This document shows positions 1 through 8,576 of a stretch of DNA of 43,670 nucleotides, one piece after another. The position numbers and the translations under genes were made by a program. The stretch is from Spirochaetales bacterium (GTDB lineage Bacteria; Spirochaetota; Spirochaetia; Sphaerochaetales; Sphaerochaetaceae): positions 1 to 43,670 of the forward strand of contig JALEVV010000052.1 in assembly GCA_022788185.1 (NCBI GenBank). Direction: 5' to 3'. The notes under the pieces were generated by a model. The model saw nothing but the letters and a program-made list of their open reading frames with translations. It did not search any database and had not been told where the DNA came from. Every line of letters starts with the position of its first letter. Position 1 is the stretch's first letter.

Positions 1-1
1 C

Positions 2-151
2 GGACAGACATGTCGTGTATCCGGTCTTAGAACCAGCGGATATTTTGCTTTGCGTACGCTGAATGACAACACGCTGCTCAACCTGAACTGCAGCAGGCTG
101 AGATTATTGGAACGGGCAGGTGGGCTCATTATGGTTCCATCTGCATCTTAG
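2..151 (+). other. Open C-terminal-like reading frame, possible end of an upstream gene
   Basis: The frame starting at base 2 is open from the window edge to a TAG at 149-151. It reads as a plausible protein tail with the segment GYFALRTLNDNTLLNLN followed by a Leu/Arg-rich stretch. I do not recognise the family with any confidence. It may be the last ~49 residues of a gene that starts outside the window, a decayed remnant, or chance. Its only support is length and amino-acid character. Confidence 0.2.
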
Positions 152-868
152 TGTCGGCTCCTCCCCGCGGCAGAGCCAGCGAAGTTTCCGCCGACTGATA
201 AGGAGTATTACTATGAATGTACCTGGAGCATTGAGGATAAGGGCGTGAGATGTTTTCTTCTGAAGGGAAGGGACAGAGCACTGCTTATCGATTGCGGAAT
301 GACGCTTAAGGGAGTGAGGGCATTTGCCTCCGACCTCGCAGGAACTGATGTCACGCTGCTTCTCTCCCACGCCGATCCGGACCATGTGGGTGCTCTCGGT
401 GAGTTTGATAGTTTCCTGATGCATCCATGCGAGAAGGAAAACCTCCGCCCAGCGAGAGAATTCGTGCCCGTGACGGACGGCCAGATCATTGAGCTTGGCG
501 GCAGGACGCTTGAGATCATACACGTGCCGGGACACACACCGTGATCCATCATGGTACTCGATGTCACCAACCGGTTGCTCTTTTCCGGTGACAGCATCCA
601 GGATGAGAGAATCTTCCTCTTCGGACCTGCGAGAAACATCAATGTGTTTCCCGATTCCTTAAGGCGGCTTGAAACCTTCAGTGACCGGTTTGACCTGATA
701 TATCCCTCCCATGGCACCATGCCGCTGAAATCCGGGATCATAGGAAAGATCATCAGCGGAACTGAGGATGTGATCAGCGGAAAGATACCCGGCCATAAGG
801 CCACGGTCTTCGGACATGACATTCTTGTTTATGACATCGGGGTTGCCAGAATCCTCGGAAACGCCTGA
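152..868 (+). pseudogene. Metallo-beta-lactamase-fold hydrolase, broken by an in-frame TGA
   Basis: The translation carries the metal-binding signatures of the metallo-beta-lactamase fold in the right order: SHADPDHVG (His codon at 368, Asp 380, His 383), HVPGHTP (521-541), FSGDS, and YPSHG near 705-716. Family members have Gly after HTP, giving HTPGSIM. Here that codon is TGA (542-544), one base from GGA, and the frame resumes at once with SIMVLDVTNRLLFSGDS. The 5' end is also poor. Homology-like sequence (EYYYECTWSIEDKGVRCFLL) begins near 203, upstream of the first usable GTG at 245, and no in-frame ATG exists after the TAG at 149-151. The ATG at 213, which has a good AGGAG before it, is out of frame. 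Both defects indicate a decayed gene. Read-through of the UGA is unlikely because TGA ends many other genes here. The substrate is unknown. Confidence 0.75.
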
Positions 869-901
869 TTTTTTCCTGACATTTGGTGCTGAATATGCCA
901 T

Positions 902-951
902 AAATGACATAATCATAAATACTTGTCATTTTTGACGTTTGCCATCATAAT
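902..951 (+). promoter_or_regulatory. Promoter and inverted-repeat operator of the TetR gene
   Basis: TTGTCA (923-928), 17 nt, CATAAT (946-951) is a good sigma-70-type promoter. The start codon follows 6 nt later at 958, so the transcript would be leaderless. A perfect 8-bp inverted repeat, AAATGACA (902-909) and TGTCATTT (924-931), with a 14-nt spacer, overlaps the -35 box. This is the expected arrangement for autorepression by the TetR protein encoded just downstream. The sequence shows the repeat; the regulator assignment is inferred. Confidence 0.65.
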
Positions 952-957
952 GAAATC

Positions 958-1563
958 ATGCCAAAGAAGATCAACCATGAAGAACGTCAGGTGATGATCC
1001 TGAAGAAAGCCCTTGAGATATTTGCCCGCGACGGATACAAGGACAGCAACCTCTCGACTATAGCCGAGGAGTGCGGCCTGTCACGCCCCACGCTCTATCA
1101 GTATTTCAGGGACAAGAACGAGATCTATTACTATGCGGTAAAGCTCGTCACCGGAAAGATGTTCGCCCACTACAGCACCATGGCCTGGGATACCTCCTTC
1201 GGCAATTCCATCGACCGCCTCATCCATATATGCTATGACATCGTTGATCAGGCCGTCATCTATGAGGGTGAACTCCAGTCCCTCATGGACGTGATGCTTC
1301 AGAGCAAGCGGGAGCATGTGGATTTCTCCCAGATCATAATGAAGCGCACCGCAAAGCTTACCATTCTCTTCAAGAGACTGCTGAACAGCGGCATCAAGAA
1401 CGGGGAGGTCATCCCCGACTGTGACATCGAGATGGTTTCCCGCCATCTTTTCACCCTGCTTGAGGCCTTCTGCTTCCAGATCGCGTTCCTGGGTAACTTC
1501 TCCTCCTCCGATTCCAAGGTTTTCATCTCCACTTACCTCGATTTCTTCCGCACTGATAAGTGA
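958..1563 (+). CDS. TetR/AcrR-family transcriptional regulator
   Basis: This 201-aa protein has the family's usual length and a clear N-terminal helix-turn-helix at residues 33-53 (STIAEECGLSRPTLYQYFRDK), with the classic LYQYF recognition-helix end. The rest, residues ~60-201, is a divergent helical ligand-binding and dimerisation domain from which no ligand can be deduced. The ATG at 958 is chosen because the HTH begins at the normal distance. It has no Shine-Dalgarno, but a -10 box ends 6 nt upstream. An 8-bp inverted repeat over its promoter suggests autorepression. Possible targets are itself, the decayed hydrolase upstream, or the c-di-GMP gene downstream, although that gene has its own promoter. 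Confidence 0.9.
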   Translation: MPKKINHEERQVMILKKALEIFARDGYKDSNLSTIAEECGLSRPTLYQYFRDKNEIYYYAVKLVTGKMFAHYSTMAWDTSFGNSIDRLIHICYDIVDQAVIYEGELQSLMDVMLQSKREHVDFSQIIMKRTAKLTILFKRLLNSGIKNGEVIPDCDIEMVSRHLFTLLEAFCFQIAFLGNFSSSDSKVFISTYLDFFRTDK

Positions 1564-1574
1564 CATTAATTCTG

Positions 1575-1603
1575 TTGTAAAGCTACCTGCCTCATCATAT
1601 ACT
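1575..1603 (+). promoter_or_regulatory. Sigma-70-type promoter for the c-di-GMP gene
   Basis: TTGTAA (1575-1580), 17-nt spacer, TATACT (1598-1603). Transcription would start near 1610, giving a leader of about 40 nt that contains the AGGGGG ribosome binding site at 1634-1639, 9 nt before the ATG at 1649. Confidence 0.6.
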
Positions 1604-1648
1604 TAACTGAAAGGCGGGGAATATTATGGCTGAAGGGGGCAGAGTCTC

Positions 1649-4585
1649 ATGAGCAGGATAGTCTTCCTGTTCATTTATCTTTTCATAACCGTGATGAACA
1701 TCGTGCTTTGGAAGAAGTGTTCATCATTCACATCCAGGGAAGGCATTCTTTTCCGCCGTTCCCTCCTTTGCACTGTCTTCGTGACCATCCTCTACATGGC
1801 AACGGTACTCATTGACAGCTATAGGGTGATAAACTGGATGTACAGCCTCTATTTCTCATCCATCGACGTGATGCTCTATTTCGTGATGGGCTACCTTTTC
1901 GCGCTTTCGGGAAAGACCGGTAACAGAGTGCTGCTGCGCATTTTCAGAAGGGCATGCCTGATATTCCTTTTCATCGACATAACGCTCCTGATGACCAATC
2001 CCATGACCGGTGCCGTGGTCGGGTATTACATGGTTCCTGATAAGCTTGCTTCCTGGAACTTCAGGGGCACGTTTTTGTATAACATCCATCTCGGATTCTG
2101 CTACACCATGCTGCTTGCGGGTTTTTCGGCGGTCGTCATCGAGTCGCTGACCCTTCCTTCCATCTACAGACGTTACTACAACCGGGTGATAATAAGCATA
2201 CTGGTCGTTGTCGGCATCAATGCGCTTTACCTGCTTATGATGGACCTTGTCAGCATTGACCTTTCAGTCGAGACCTACAGCATCCTGGGGTATCTCATCT
2301 ACTGGAACTCCTTTGTTGCCCGGGACAGATACCTTCTTTCCCAGCTGAAGGAAATCATCTTTGAGGACATACTGCAGCCGGTATTCCTCTTTGACTGGAA
2401 CGAGCAGCTGGTCTACTGCAACAGGAGTGCGGAGGAGATGGTCGGACCGCTCAGGGAAAAGTGCACGATAAGGGAATTCATGGAGCTGGGAGGCTTTGAG
2501 GACCGGATCGGTTCGTTTGATGAGGACACCCGCTTTTACTGGAACAGCCGCAGGAACAGAAGGGCTTCCTATATCTGTGATTTCAGGACCCTGACGGGTG
2601 ATGGCGGTGAGATAATAGGGCGTTTCTTCATCTTCACGAACAATACGCTCGGAACCGACCCGCTTACGGGTTTCCAGACCGAGAGTTACTTTCAGAGCCA
2701 CTATACCGAGCTTCTCGGCCGTGATGCCCATGACCTTATGGTGTGTGTATCGGACCTTAACAGACTTACGATTCTCAACAATACGGTAGGCCGGGAAGGG
2801 GGTGACCGGGCGATCGAGGTGCAGGCCATGCTGCTGAGACAGCACCTTCCCTCATCGACCGTCTTTGTCAGGCTTCAGGATGCCTTCCTCTGTGCCGTGG
2901 TTCCCTCAATTAGTCAGGAAGTCCTCTCTGACCTGATGGCCGCAGCCAATGCGGACATCTCCGTGGAGGATGGCTTCCCGTTCCGCCTTACCTTCAACTA
3001 TGCCATAACATCCGCTGCCAGTGCCTCGGACATCCATGATGCCATCGATGGTGCCCTGACGATTCTCAGGACAAGGAAGCTGCTGGACAGCGGTTCGGAC
3101 CGTTCCTCAGTCATAGACTCCCTCCACCAGATGCTGATGGAGTGCGATGCGGAGACCGAACTTCATGTAAGGCGCACCAGGGAGCTGGGAGACAGGCTGT
3201 CCTACCGCATCGGTCTTTCAGGGTACGAACGGGATCAGCTCTCGCTGCTCTGTCTCTTCCATGATATCGGAAAGGTCGGTATACCCAGGGAGATCCTGAA
3301 CAAGGCGGGAAAACTCAACGACAGTGAGCGGGAGATAATGCGCAGTCATGCCGAAAAGGGCTACAGGATTGCCAGGGCCACGCCCGAGCTTAACGTCATA
3401 GCCTCCGCCATAAGGCATCACCATGAGAACTGGGATGGCAGCGGTTATCCCGACGGACTCAGGGGAGAGGCCATTCCCCTCCTTTCACGGGTGATTTCCG
3501 TCGTGGATGCTTATGATGCCATGATTTCGGATAGGCCTTACCGCAGCGCCATGAGTCATGAGGCGGCTGTCGCAGAGCTGAAAAAGCATGCCGGAAGGCA
3601 GTTCGATCCATATATCGTAAACTGTTTCCTTTCCATGGTGGATACAAAGGGTGAGACTGTCGTCCCTGAAGCGGAGGCGGAGGAGAGCGATGCCGGAAGC
3701 GAGCTTACGGGACTGGTCAATCCGGTAAGCTACTCCAGATATACCGTCGGGGAAGGCATGCGTATCACGAATGTGGACAGGAACTTCGAGCACATGACGG
3801 GTTATACCGCCTATGATGTCCAGAAGCTCGGTCTCAGCCAGAATGACCTTATCTTCGAGGAGGACAGGGAGCAGTACTGGAGTCTGGTAAATGAACAGAT
3901 GGCAAAGAGTGAAATAATCTATCTGGAACACCGGCTGAGGCGAATGGACGGAACGGGCCGTTACGTTTACTGTACCGGCGTTCTGACAGGCAAAGAACAC
4001 ACCATCATAGTCTCCGACATCACCGACTCCGTTTCAGTGCAGCTGCAGGTGGGTATTGCGAGAAACCGTGTAATGATGAGCCTGCACAGGCTGGAGGAGG
4101 CGAACCAGAAGGATCCGCTGACCGATGTGCTCAACAGGTCCGCCTTCAGAAAGAGCTGTGAGCGCATCTTTGAGACATCTCCTTTCTGTCTTCTCATAAT
4201 GCTCGACATCGACAACTTCAAGAAGCTGAACGACACCTATGGCCATCCCATCGGGGACAGTGCCCTGATTTCGGTGGCTGAGGCGCTTACGGAGGTGCTG
4301 CCCGCAAACTCAGAAACTGCCAGAATGGGCGGGGACGAGTTCTGCTCCGTAATTCCGATGAAGCGCCGCCTGACACCGGCCGAGACCGATTCCATGTGCG
4401 AGAGCATCAGGATCAGGGTAAGGGACAGGATAAGAAGTGATAAAGTGTCCCCGACCGTGTCCATGGGCTCTGCCTGGGGTGACGGCAGGTACTCTGAGTT
4501 CGATGAGCTGTACAGACGCGCTGACAGGGCGCTCTACCGGGCGAAGAACACCGGTAAGGACAGATCCGTCACGGATTTTGAGTGA
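1649..4585 (+). CDS. Membrane-anchored dual c-di-GMP enzyme (PAS, degenerate GGDEF, HD-GYP, PAS, GGDEF)
   Basis: The 978-aa protein starts with roughly seven hydrophobic segments (residues ~1-225), a sensory membrane module. A PAS-like region (~235-325) follows, then a GGDEF-like domain whose active site is lost: the signature position reads RLQDAF (~408-413). The HD-GYP phosphodiesterase domain is intact, with FHDIGKVGIP near 536 and HHHENWDGSGYP at ~590-601. After an acidic linker come a second PAS (~695-800) and a C-terminal diguanylate cyclase with LDIDNFKKLNDTYGH and an intact GGDEF at ~894-898. The inhibitory RxxD site that normally precedes GGDEF reads PANS, so product inhibition at that site is probably absent. 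The protein could both make and hydrolyse c-di-GMP, with the degenerate GGDEF perhaps sensing GTP. The balance of activities and the signals cannot be read from sequence. Confidence 0.9.
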   Translation: MSRIVFLFIYLFITVMNIVLWKKCSSFTSREGILFRRSLLCTVFVTILYMATVLIDSYRVINWMYSLYFSSIDVMLYFVMGYLFALSGKTGNRVLLRIFRRACLIFLFIDITLLMTNPMTGAVVGYYMVPDKLASWNFRGTFLYNIHLGFCYTMLLAGFSAVVIESLTLPSIYRRYYNRVIISILVVVGINALYLLMMDLVSIDLSVETYSILGYLIYWNSFVARDRYLLSQLKEIIFEDILQPVFLFDWNEQLVYCNRSAEEMVGPLREKCTIREFMELGGFEDRIGSFDEDTRFYWNSRRNRRASYICDFRTLTGDGGEIIGRFFIFTNNTLGTDPLTGFQTESYFQSHYTELLGRDAHDLMVCVSDLNRLTILNNTVGREGGDRAIEVQAMLLRQHLPSSTVFVRLQDAFLCAVVPSISQEVLSDLMAAANADISVEDGFPFRLTFNYAITSAASASDIHDAIDGALTILRTRKLLDSGSDRSSVIDSLHQMLMECDAETELHVRRTRELGDRLSYRIGLSGYERDQLSLLCLFHDIGKVGIPREILNKAGKLNDSEREIMRSHAEKGYRIARATPELNVIASAIRHHHENWDGSGYPDGLRGEAIPLLSRVISVVDAYDAMISDRPYRSAMSHEAAVAELKKHAGRQFDPYIVNCFLSMVDTKGETVVPEAEAEESDAGSELTGLVNPVSYSRYTVGEGMRITNVDRNFEHMTGYTAYDVQKLGLSQNDLIFEEDREQYWSLVNEQMAKSEIIYLEHRLRRMDGTGRYVYCTGVLTGKEHTIIVSDITDSVSVQLQVGIARNRVMMSLHRLEEANQKDPLTDVLNRSAFRKSCERIFETSPFCLLIMLDIDNFKKLNDTYGHPIGDSALISVAEALTEVLPANSETARMGGDEFCSVIPMKRRLTPAETDSMCESIRIRVRDRIRSDKVSPTVSMGSAWGDGRYSEFDELYRRADRALYRAKNTGKDRSVTDFE

Positions 4586-4589
4586 TGTC

Positions 4590-4618
4590 TTGTCGATTTC
4601 ACACCTGTTTATTACATT
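4590..4618 (+). promoter_or_regulatory. clpB promoter
   Basis: TTGTCG (4590-4595), 17-nt spacer, TACATT (4613-4618); CATTAT at 4615-4620 is an alternative -10. Transcription would start near 4625. No CIRCE (HrcA) repeat is visible. The 5' leader of about 36 nt contains the hairpin described separately. Confidence 0.5.
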
Positions 4619-4636
4619 ATCTCATGTGTGGAGCGT

Positions 4637-4655
4637 TCTCCTGAAATACAGGAGA
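4637..4655 (+). promoter_or_regulatory. Hairpin sequestering the clpB Shine-Dalgarno (candidate RNA thermometer)
   Basis: TCTCCTG (4637-4643) pairs perfectly with CAGGAGA (4649-4655) across a 5-nt AAATA loop. The 3' strand contains the AGGAG ribosome binding site (4650-4654) of clpB, whose ATG is at 4661. A short stem that hides the Shine-Dalgarno of a heat-shock chaperone gene is the textbook layout of an RNA thermometer. It does not match the ROSE or fourU consensus, so the mechanism is inferred from position and pairing. Confidence 0.55.
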
Positions 4656-4660
4656 TAATT

Positions 4661-7225
4661 ATGGATTTCAATAAATTTACAATCAAAATGCAGGAAGCCG
4701 TTGAGCGGGCAAACCAGTTTGCGGGTGAGGAGAATCACAGCGAACTGACCTCTGCCCACATCCTCATTGCGCTTCTTGACCAGAAGGAAGGTGTCATACG
4801 GCCCCTTCTTGAAAAACTGGGCGTCAGCGTGCAGAGCGTTGATGACGCCATGAGGAAGGTCCTTTCCTCCCTGCCCAAGGCTTACGGCAGCGTTCAGAGG
4901 AGTCTGTCCCAGAGGTGTTATGAGGATCTTACCCAGGCAGAGAAGATCGCATCATCATTCAAGGATGAGTATACCAGTGCGGAGCACTTCCTGCTGGCAC
5001 TCATCGACTCCTCCGGTGCCGAGGGTGATGCCTTAAGAAACCTCGGCCTTAAGAAAGAAGAGGTGATGAAGGCCCTTCAGACTATCAGGGGCAATGTCAG
5101 GATCACGAATCAGGATCCTGAGGCAGGTTACCAGGTGCTGGATAAGTACTGCCGTGACCTCACCAAGGCCGCCAGGGAGGATAAGCTCGATCCCGTCATC
5201 GGCCGTGATGAGGAGATCAGGCGTGTGATGCAGGTCCTGTGCAGGAAGACGAAGAACAACCCGGTACTCATCGGTGAGCCCGGTGTCGGTAAGACCGCCA
5301 TCGTTGAAGGGCTTGCCCAGCGTATCGTCAAGGGTGATGTCCCTGAGTCCCTGAAAACCAAGAGACTCCTTTCCCTGGATGTGGGCTCCCTCGTTGCAGG
5401 CGCGAAGTTCCGCGGTGAGTTCGAGGAGAGGCTCAAGGGCGTGATCAATGAGGTGACCAAGAGTAACGGTGAGGTCATCCTATTCATCGATGAGCTGCAC
5501 ACGATCGTCGGTGCGGGCGCATCGGAGGGTTCCACCGATGCCTCCAACCTCATCAAGCCGGCCCTGGCCAGGGGCGAGCTTCATGCCATCGGTGCCACGA
5601 CCCTTGATGAATACAGGAAGTACATCGAGACCGATAAGGCCCTGGAGAGAAGGTTCCAGACCGTTTACACGAAGGAACCGACCGTCGAGGATACCATCGC
5701 AATCCTGAGGGGTCTGCAGCCCAAGTATGAGGTGCACCACGGTGTCAGAATCAAGGATGAGGCGCTTGTTGCCGCCGCAACCCTTTCCGACAGGTACATC
5801 ACCAACCGTTTCCTCCCCGATAAGGCCATAGACCTGGTCGATGAGGCCGCTTCCCAGCTCAAGATGGAGATCGAGAGCCAGCCTGTCGAGCTGGATAAGA
5901 TCGACAGGAAGATGCTCCAGCTCTCGGTTGAGAAGAGTGCCCTTTCAAGGGAGAAGGATGATGCCAGCAGGGAGCGCCTTGAGAAGATCAATGCCGAGCT
6001 TGCCGACCTCCAGTCCAGACACGATGCAATGCATCTGCAGTGGAGCAATGAGAAGGAAGTCATTGACGGCCTCAAGAAGAAAAAGAGTGAACTGGAGAAG
6101 CTTCAGAACGAGCAGGCTGCCGCCGAAAGGGAAGGAAACCTCAACAGGGCTGCCGAGATCAAGTATGGCCTGATACCCTCCGTTCAGAAGGATATCAGGG
6201 AGCGGGAGGAGAAGCTTAAGGCCACTCAGGGCAGTGAGCACAGGCTCCTCAGGGAGGAAGTTACCGAGGACGACATTGCCAGAATCGTCTCTTCCTGGAC
6301 CGGTGTTCCCGTGAGCAAGATGATGGGCAGTGAGATGCAGAAGTACCTGAAGCTTGAGGATACCCTCGCAGAGAAGGTCATCGGTCAGGATGAGGCCATC
6401 AGGGCCGTGAGCAACGCCATCAGGCGTAACAAGACCGGTATCGGCGATGAGCACAGACCGCTTGGCTCATTCCTCTTCGCAGGACCCACCGGTGTAGGTA
6501 AGACCCTGCTTGCCAAGGTGCTTGCGGACTTCCTCTTTGATGATGAAAGGGCGCTGACCCGTATCGATATGTCTGAGTACATGGAAAAGTACTCGGTGTC
6601 CAGACTCATCGGAGCGCCTCCAGGATATGTGGGCTATGATCAGGGCGGTCAGCTTACCGAGGTGGTCAGGAGAAGACCCTACTCGGTAATCCTCTTCGAT
6701 GAGATCGAGAAGGCGCACCCCGATGTCTTCAACATCCTGCTTCAGGTGCTTGATGACGGACGTCTGACCGATGGTCAGGGCAGGGTGGTGGACTTCACCA
6801 ACACGATCATCATCATGACCAGTAACCTGGCATCCCGTGAGATTCTGGAAGGCAGCGTTAAGAAGGAGGAGATCCTTTCCGTGATCGAATCCCACTTCAA
6901 GCCTGAGTTCATCAACCGTATCGATGAGATCGTCATCTTCAATCCGCTCGGTAAGGAACAGGTGTCGAAGATCGTTGAGCTTCAGCTCGGCATCCTGAAG
7001 AACCGTATCGCAAAGCGCGGTTACACGCTCACCTGGGATGAGAGTGTCGTGGCTTACATCAGCAATGTGGGCTTCGATCCCGATTTCGGTGCCCGCCCGA
7101 TCCGCCGTGCGATCCAGAACGAGATCGAGAACACCCTTGCAAAGGAGATGCTCTCAGGCTCGCTTCCGACCTCAAAGCCGATAAGGCTTACCGTAAAGGA
7201 CGGTGCAATAGCAGTCACCGCCTGA
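4661..7225 (+). CDS. clpB: ClpB disaggregase, AAA+ chaperone
   Basis: ClpB is a hexameric ATPase that threads aggregated proteins through its central pore together with DnaK. At 854 aa it has the normal length and all parts: the N domain (~1-145, [17 protein letters not shown]), NBD1 with Walker A GEPGVGKT (205-212) and Walker B LFIDELHT, a long coiled-coil middle domain (~400-520) that distinguishes ClpB from ClpA and ClpC, and NBD2 with GPTGVGKT (608-615), the pore loop near GYVGYDQGG, and [14 protein letters not shown]. The ATG at 4661 is preferred over an in-frame GTG at 4628 because AGGAG lies 6 nt before it and the N domain starts there. The gene is monocistronic, with its own promoter, a hairpin over the ribosome binding site, and a strong terminator. 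Confidence 0.98.
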   Translation: MDFNKFTIKMQEAVERANQFAGEENHSELTSAHILIALLDQKEGVIRPLLEKLGVSVQSVDDAMRKVLSSLPKAYGSVQRSLSQRCYEDLTQAEKIASSFKDEYTSAEHFLLALIDSSGAEGDALRNLGLKKEEVMKALQTIRGNVRITNQDPEAGYQVLDKYCRDLTKAAREDKLDPVIGRDEEIRRVMQVLCRKTKNNPVLIGEPGVGKTAIVEGLAQRIVKGDVPESLKTKRLLSLDVGSLVAGAKFRGEFEERLKGVINEVTKSNGEVILFIDELHTIVGAGASEGSTDASNLIKPALARGELHAIGATTLDEYRKYIETDKALERRFQTVYTKEPTVEDTIAILRGLQPKYEVHHGVRIKDEALVAAATLSDRYITNRFLPDKAIDLVDEAASQLKMEIESQPVELDKIDRKMLQLSVEKSALSREKDDASRERLEKINAELADLQSRHDAMHLQWSNEKEVIDGLKKKKSELEKLQNEQAAAEREGNLNRAAEIKYGLIPSVQKDIREREEKLKATQGSEHRLLREEVTEDDIARIVSSWTGVPVSKMMGSEMQKYLKLEDTLAEKVIGQDEAIRAVSNAIRRNKTGIGDEHRPLGSFLFAGPTGVGKTLLAKVLADFLFDDERALTRIDMSEYMEKYSVSRLIGAPPGYVGYDQGGQLTEVVRRRPYSVILFDEIEKAHPDVFNILLQVLDDGRLTDGQGRVVDFTNTIIIMTSNLASREILEGSVKKEEILSVIESHFKPEFINRIDEIVIFNPLGKEQVSKIVELQLGILKNRIAKRGYTLTWDESVVAYISNVGFDPDFGARPIRRAIQNEIENTLAKEMLSGSLPTSKPIRLTVKDGAIAVTA

Positions 7226-7232
7226 CTGACAG

Positions 7233-7273
7233 ACCCCATTCCGGAGACCTCCGGGGTGGGGTTTCACTTTTTT
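7233..7273 (+). terminator. Rho-independent terminator of clpB
   Basis: A 13-bp stem (7233-7245 with 7250-7262, including two G-U pairs) closes a GACC loop. It is followed by a T-rich tract with six to seven Ts at 7267-7273. It separates clpB from the convergent minus-strand gene, whose stop codon lies inside the T-rich tail. Confidence 0.85.
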
Positions 7274-7818
7274 GTTTCCATGAGTCTTTCCAGAACATCC
7301 GGTGTGTCAATGTCCATTATGTTTTCGCGTCTTCCCTCATAGAAGCAGTGGGGAAGCTCTTTTATGAGATCCCTTATCCGTCTGTTCTCCCCGGGAAGGA
7401 GCTTTATCAGCTCTCCTGAGATGGCCACTGGGTGTCCTGCCGTGTTCTCGTAGAAGGGGCGGGCTGAGAAGTATCCCTTCAGCTTTTCCTCAGCAAGGGC
7501 AAAGTCCTCCGGAGTGAGGAACGGCATGTCGGCAAGGGTTACGATTATGTCGCCTGCGGTCTCTGAGAGCAGGAGCCTCAGGGAGGTTTCCTGTCCTGCT
7601 TCGTAGCAGGGATTATAAATGATCCTGACGGGGTATCTGGAAAGGATTTCCTCCGTGCGCTCTCTCTCATGCCCTGTGATGACGGTTACGCTGTCGGAAT
7701 ATGAAAGGGCATTTTCCACGGAGAGCTCAAGAATGGTTTTCCCTGCAAGCTTCTCATGAAGCTTGTTGGCACCCCTCATTCGTTTTGACATGCCGGCCGC
7801 AAGAACCCCTATTCTCAT
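7264..7818 (-). CDS. MobA/MocA-like nucleotidyltransferase (NTP_transf_3)
   Basis: The 184-aa protein begins MRIGVLAAGMSKRMRGANKL, the nucleotide-binding signature LAAGxSxRMG with its conserved Lys. It also has LADMPFLTPED, the metal-binding Asp motif of MobA/MocA-type enzymes that transfer CMP or GMP to molybdopterin. The closing MDIDTPDVLERL is typical of the same family. The start at 7818 puts the signature at the N-terminus; an upstream in-frame ATG at 7854 would add 12 residues and overlap the divergent promoter. No molybdenum-cofactor or xanthine dehydrogenase genes are nearby, so the acceptor is unknown. Related proteins also act in sugar-nucleotide synthesis. Confidence 0.85.
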   Translation of the reverse strand: MRIGVLAAGMSKRMRGANKLHEKLAGKTILELSVENALSYSDSVTVITGHERERTEEILSRYPVRIIYNPCYEAGQETSLRLLLSETAGDIIVTLADMPFLTPEDFALAEEKLKGYFSARPFYENTAGHPVAISGELIKLLPGENRRIRDLIKELPHCFYEGRRENIMDIDTPDVLERLMETKK

Positions 7819-7820
7819 AA

Positions 7821-7850
7821 TGGAACAAAGCCCCCTTTCTATATATAATA
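7821..7850. promoter_or_regulatory. Divergent promoter with perfect TATAAT, 7 nt before the DUF554 start codon
   Basis: On the + strand TATAAT (7844-7849) is followed by 7 nt and then the ATG at 7857, with no Shine-Dalgarno; the -35 (TGGAAC, 7821-7826, 17-nt spacing) is weak. The AT stretch is nearly palindromic and gives TATTAT on the minus strand, which could serve the nucleotidyltransferase gene starting at 7818. Confidence 0.5.
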
Positions 7851-7856
7851 ACACAC

Positions 7857-8552
7857 ATGACAGCCACGTTCATTAATGCTTTTGCAGTAATCCTGGGAGG
7901 TCTGCTCGGTCTCCTGTTAAAGAAGAAAATATCGTCATCCTTCAAGGATATCGTCATGATGGCAGCCGGTGTGACCACCCTGGTCCTGGGAATTGACATG
8001 GCACTTGAGGCCCCCAGTGCGATCGCAAATCTCTTTTCCCTGATAATAGGGGGCTTTATAGGCTTTGCCCTCCGCATCGAGGACAGGGTACTCTCCCTCG
8101 GGGACAGGATAGAGCGCCTTGGAGGAAATAAGAGCTCCGGCGGAGACTTTGCCAAGGGCTTTCTCAACTCCTCCCTGCTTTTCTGCACCGGTGCGATGAG
8201 CATCGTGGGCTCCATACAGGCCGGAACATCAGGCAACTGGGAGCCCATCCTGATCAAGTCGGTTATGGACGGCTTCATGGCAATCGTGTTTGCATCCACC
8301 TATGGGCTCGGAGTCTTTGCTTCCGCCGTCACCATCATAATCTATCAGGGATTCTTCACACTGGCAGGTGTGTATATTGAACCGATTCTCGGTACTGAAG
8401 GCATCAATGCGATGGCCTCTACCGGAGGACTCCTGCTGATCTTCCTGGCCCTCAGCCTGCTGAACCTGAAGGACTGCAGGACGGGAAACTTCCTTCCCGC
8501 CCTCATCCTGGCGCCTTTGATGCAGTATCTTTACAGTCTGCTTCCGCTCTGA
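7857..8552 (+). CDS. DUF554 family membrane protein
   Basis: The 231-aa protein has the DUF554 pattern: an N-terminal segment ending GGLLGLLLKKKIS, a second helix with TTLVLGIDMALEA, a cytoplasmic-like charged loop (EDRVLSLGDRIERLGG), LLFCTGAMSIVGSIQAG, and about six to seven membrane segments in all. The biochemical role of the family is not established; a transport function is often assumed. The ATG at 7857 has no ribosome binding site but sits 7 nt after a perfect -10 box, so the mRNA may be leaderless. It is divergent from the nucleotidyltransferase and 24 nt upstream of a small orphan gene. Confidence 0.9.
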   Translation: MTATFINAFAVILGGLLGLLLKKKISSSFKDIVMMAAGVTTLVLGIDMALEAPSAIANLFSLIIGGFIGFALRIEDRVLSLGDRIERLGGNKSSGGDFAKGFLNSSLLFCTGAMSIVGSIQAGTSGNWEPILIKSVMDGFMAIVFASTYGLGVFASAVTIIIYQGFFTLAGVYIEPILGTEGINAMASTGGLLLIFLALSLLNLKDCRTGNFLPALILAPLMQYLYSLLPL

Positions 8553-8576
8553 CAGGGTTTCACACTATATGTAAGT

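Noticed and set aside
542-544. UGA read as glycine or selenocysteine in the metallo-beta-lactamase-fold gene
   Set aside because: TGA is an ordinary stop in clpB, rpoC, nusG and many other genes here, no selenocysteine insertion hairpin is evident just downstream, and the same gene has a second defect at its 5' end.
4628-4660. GTG start for ClpB at 4628
   Set aside because: It would place the Shine-Dalgarno inside the coding region and add 11 residues absent from the conserved N domain.
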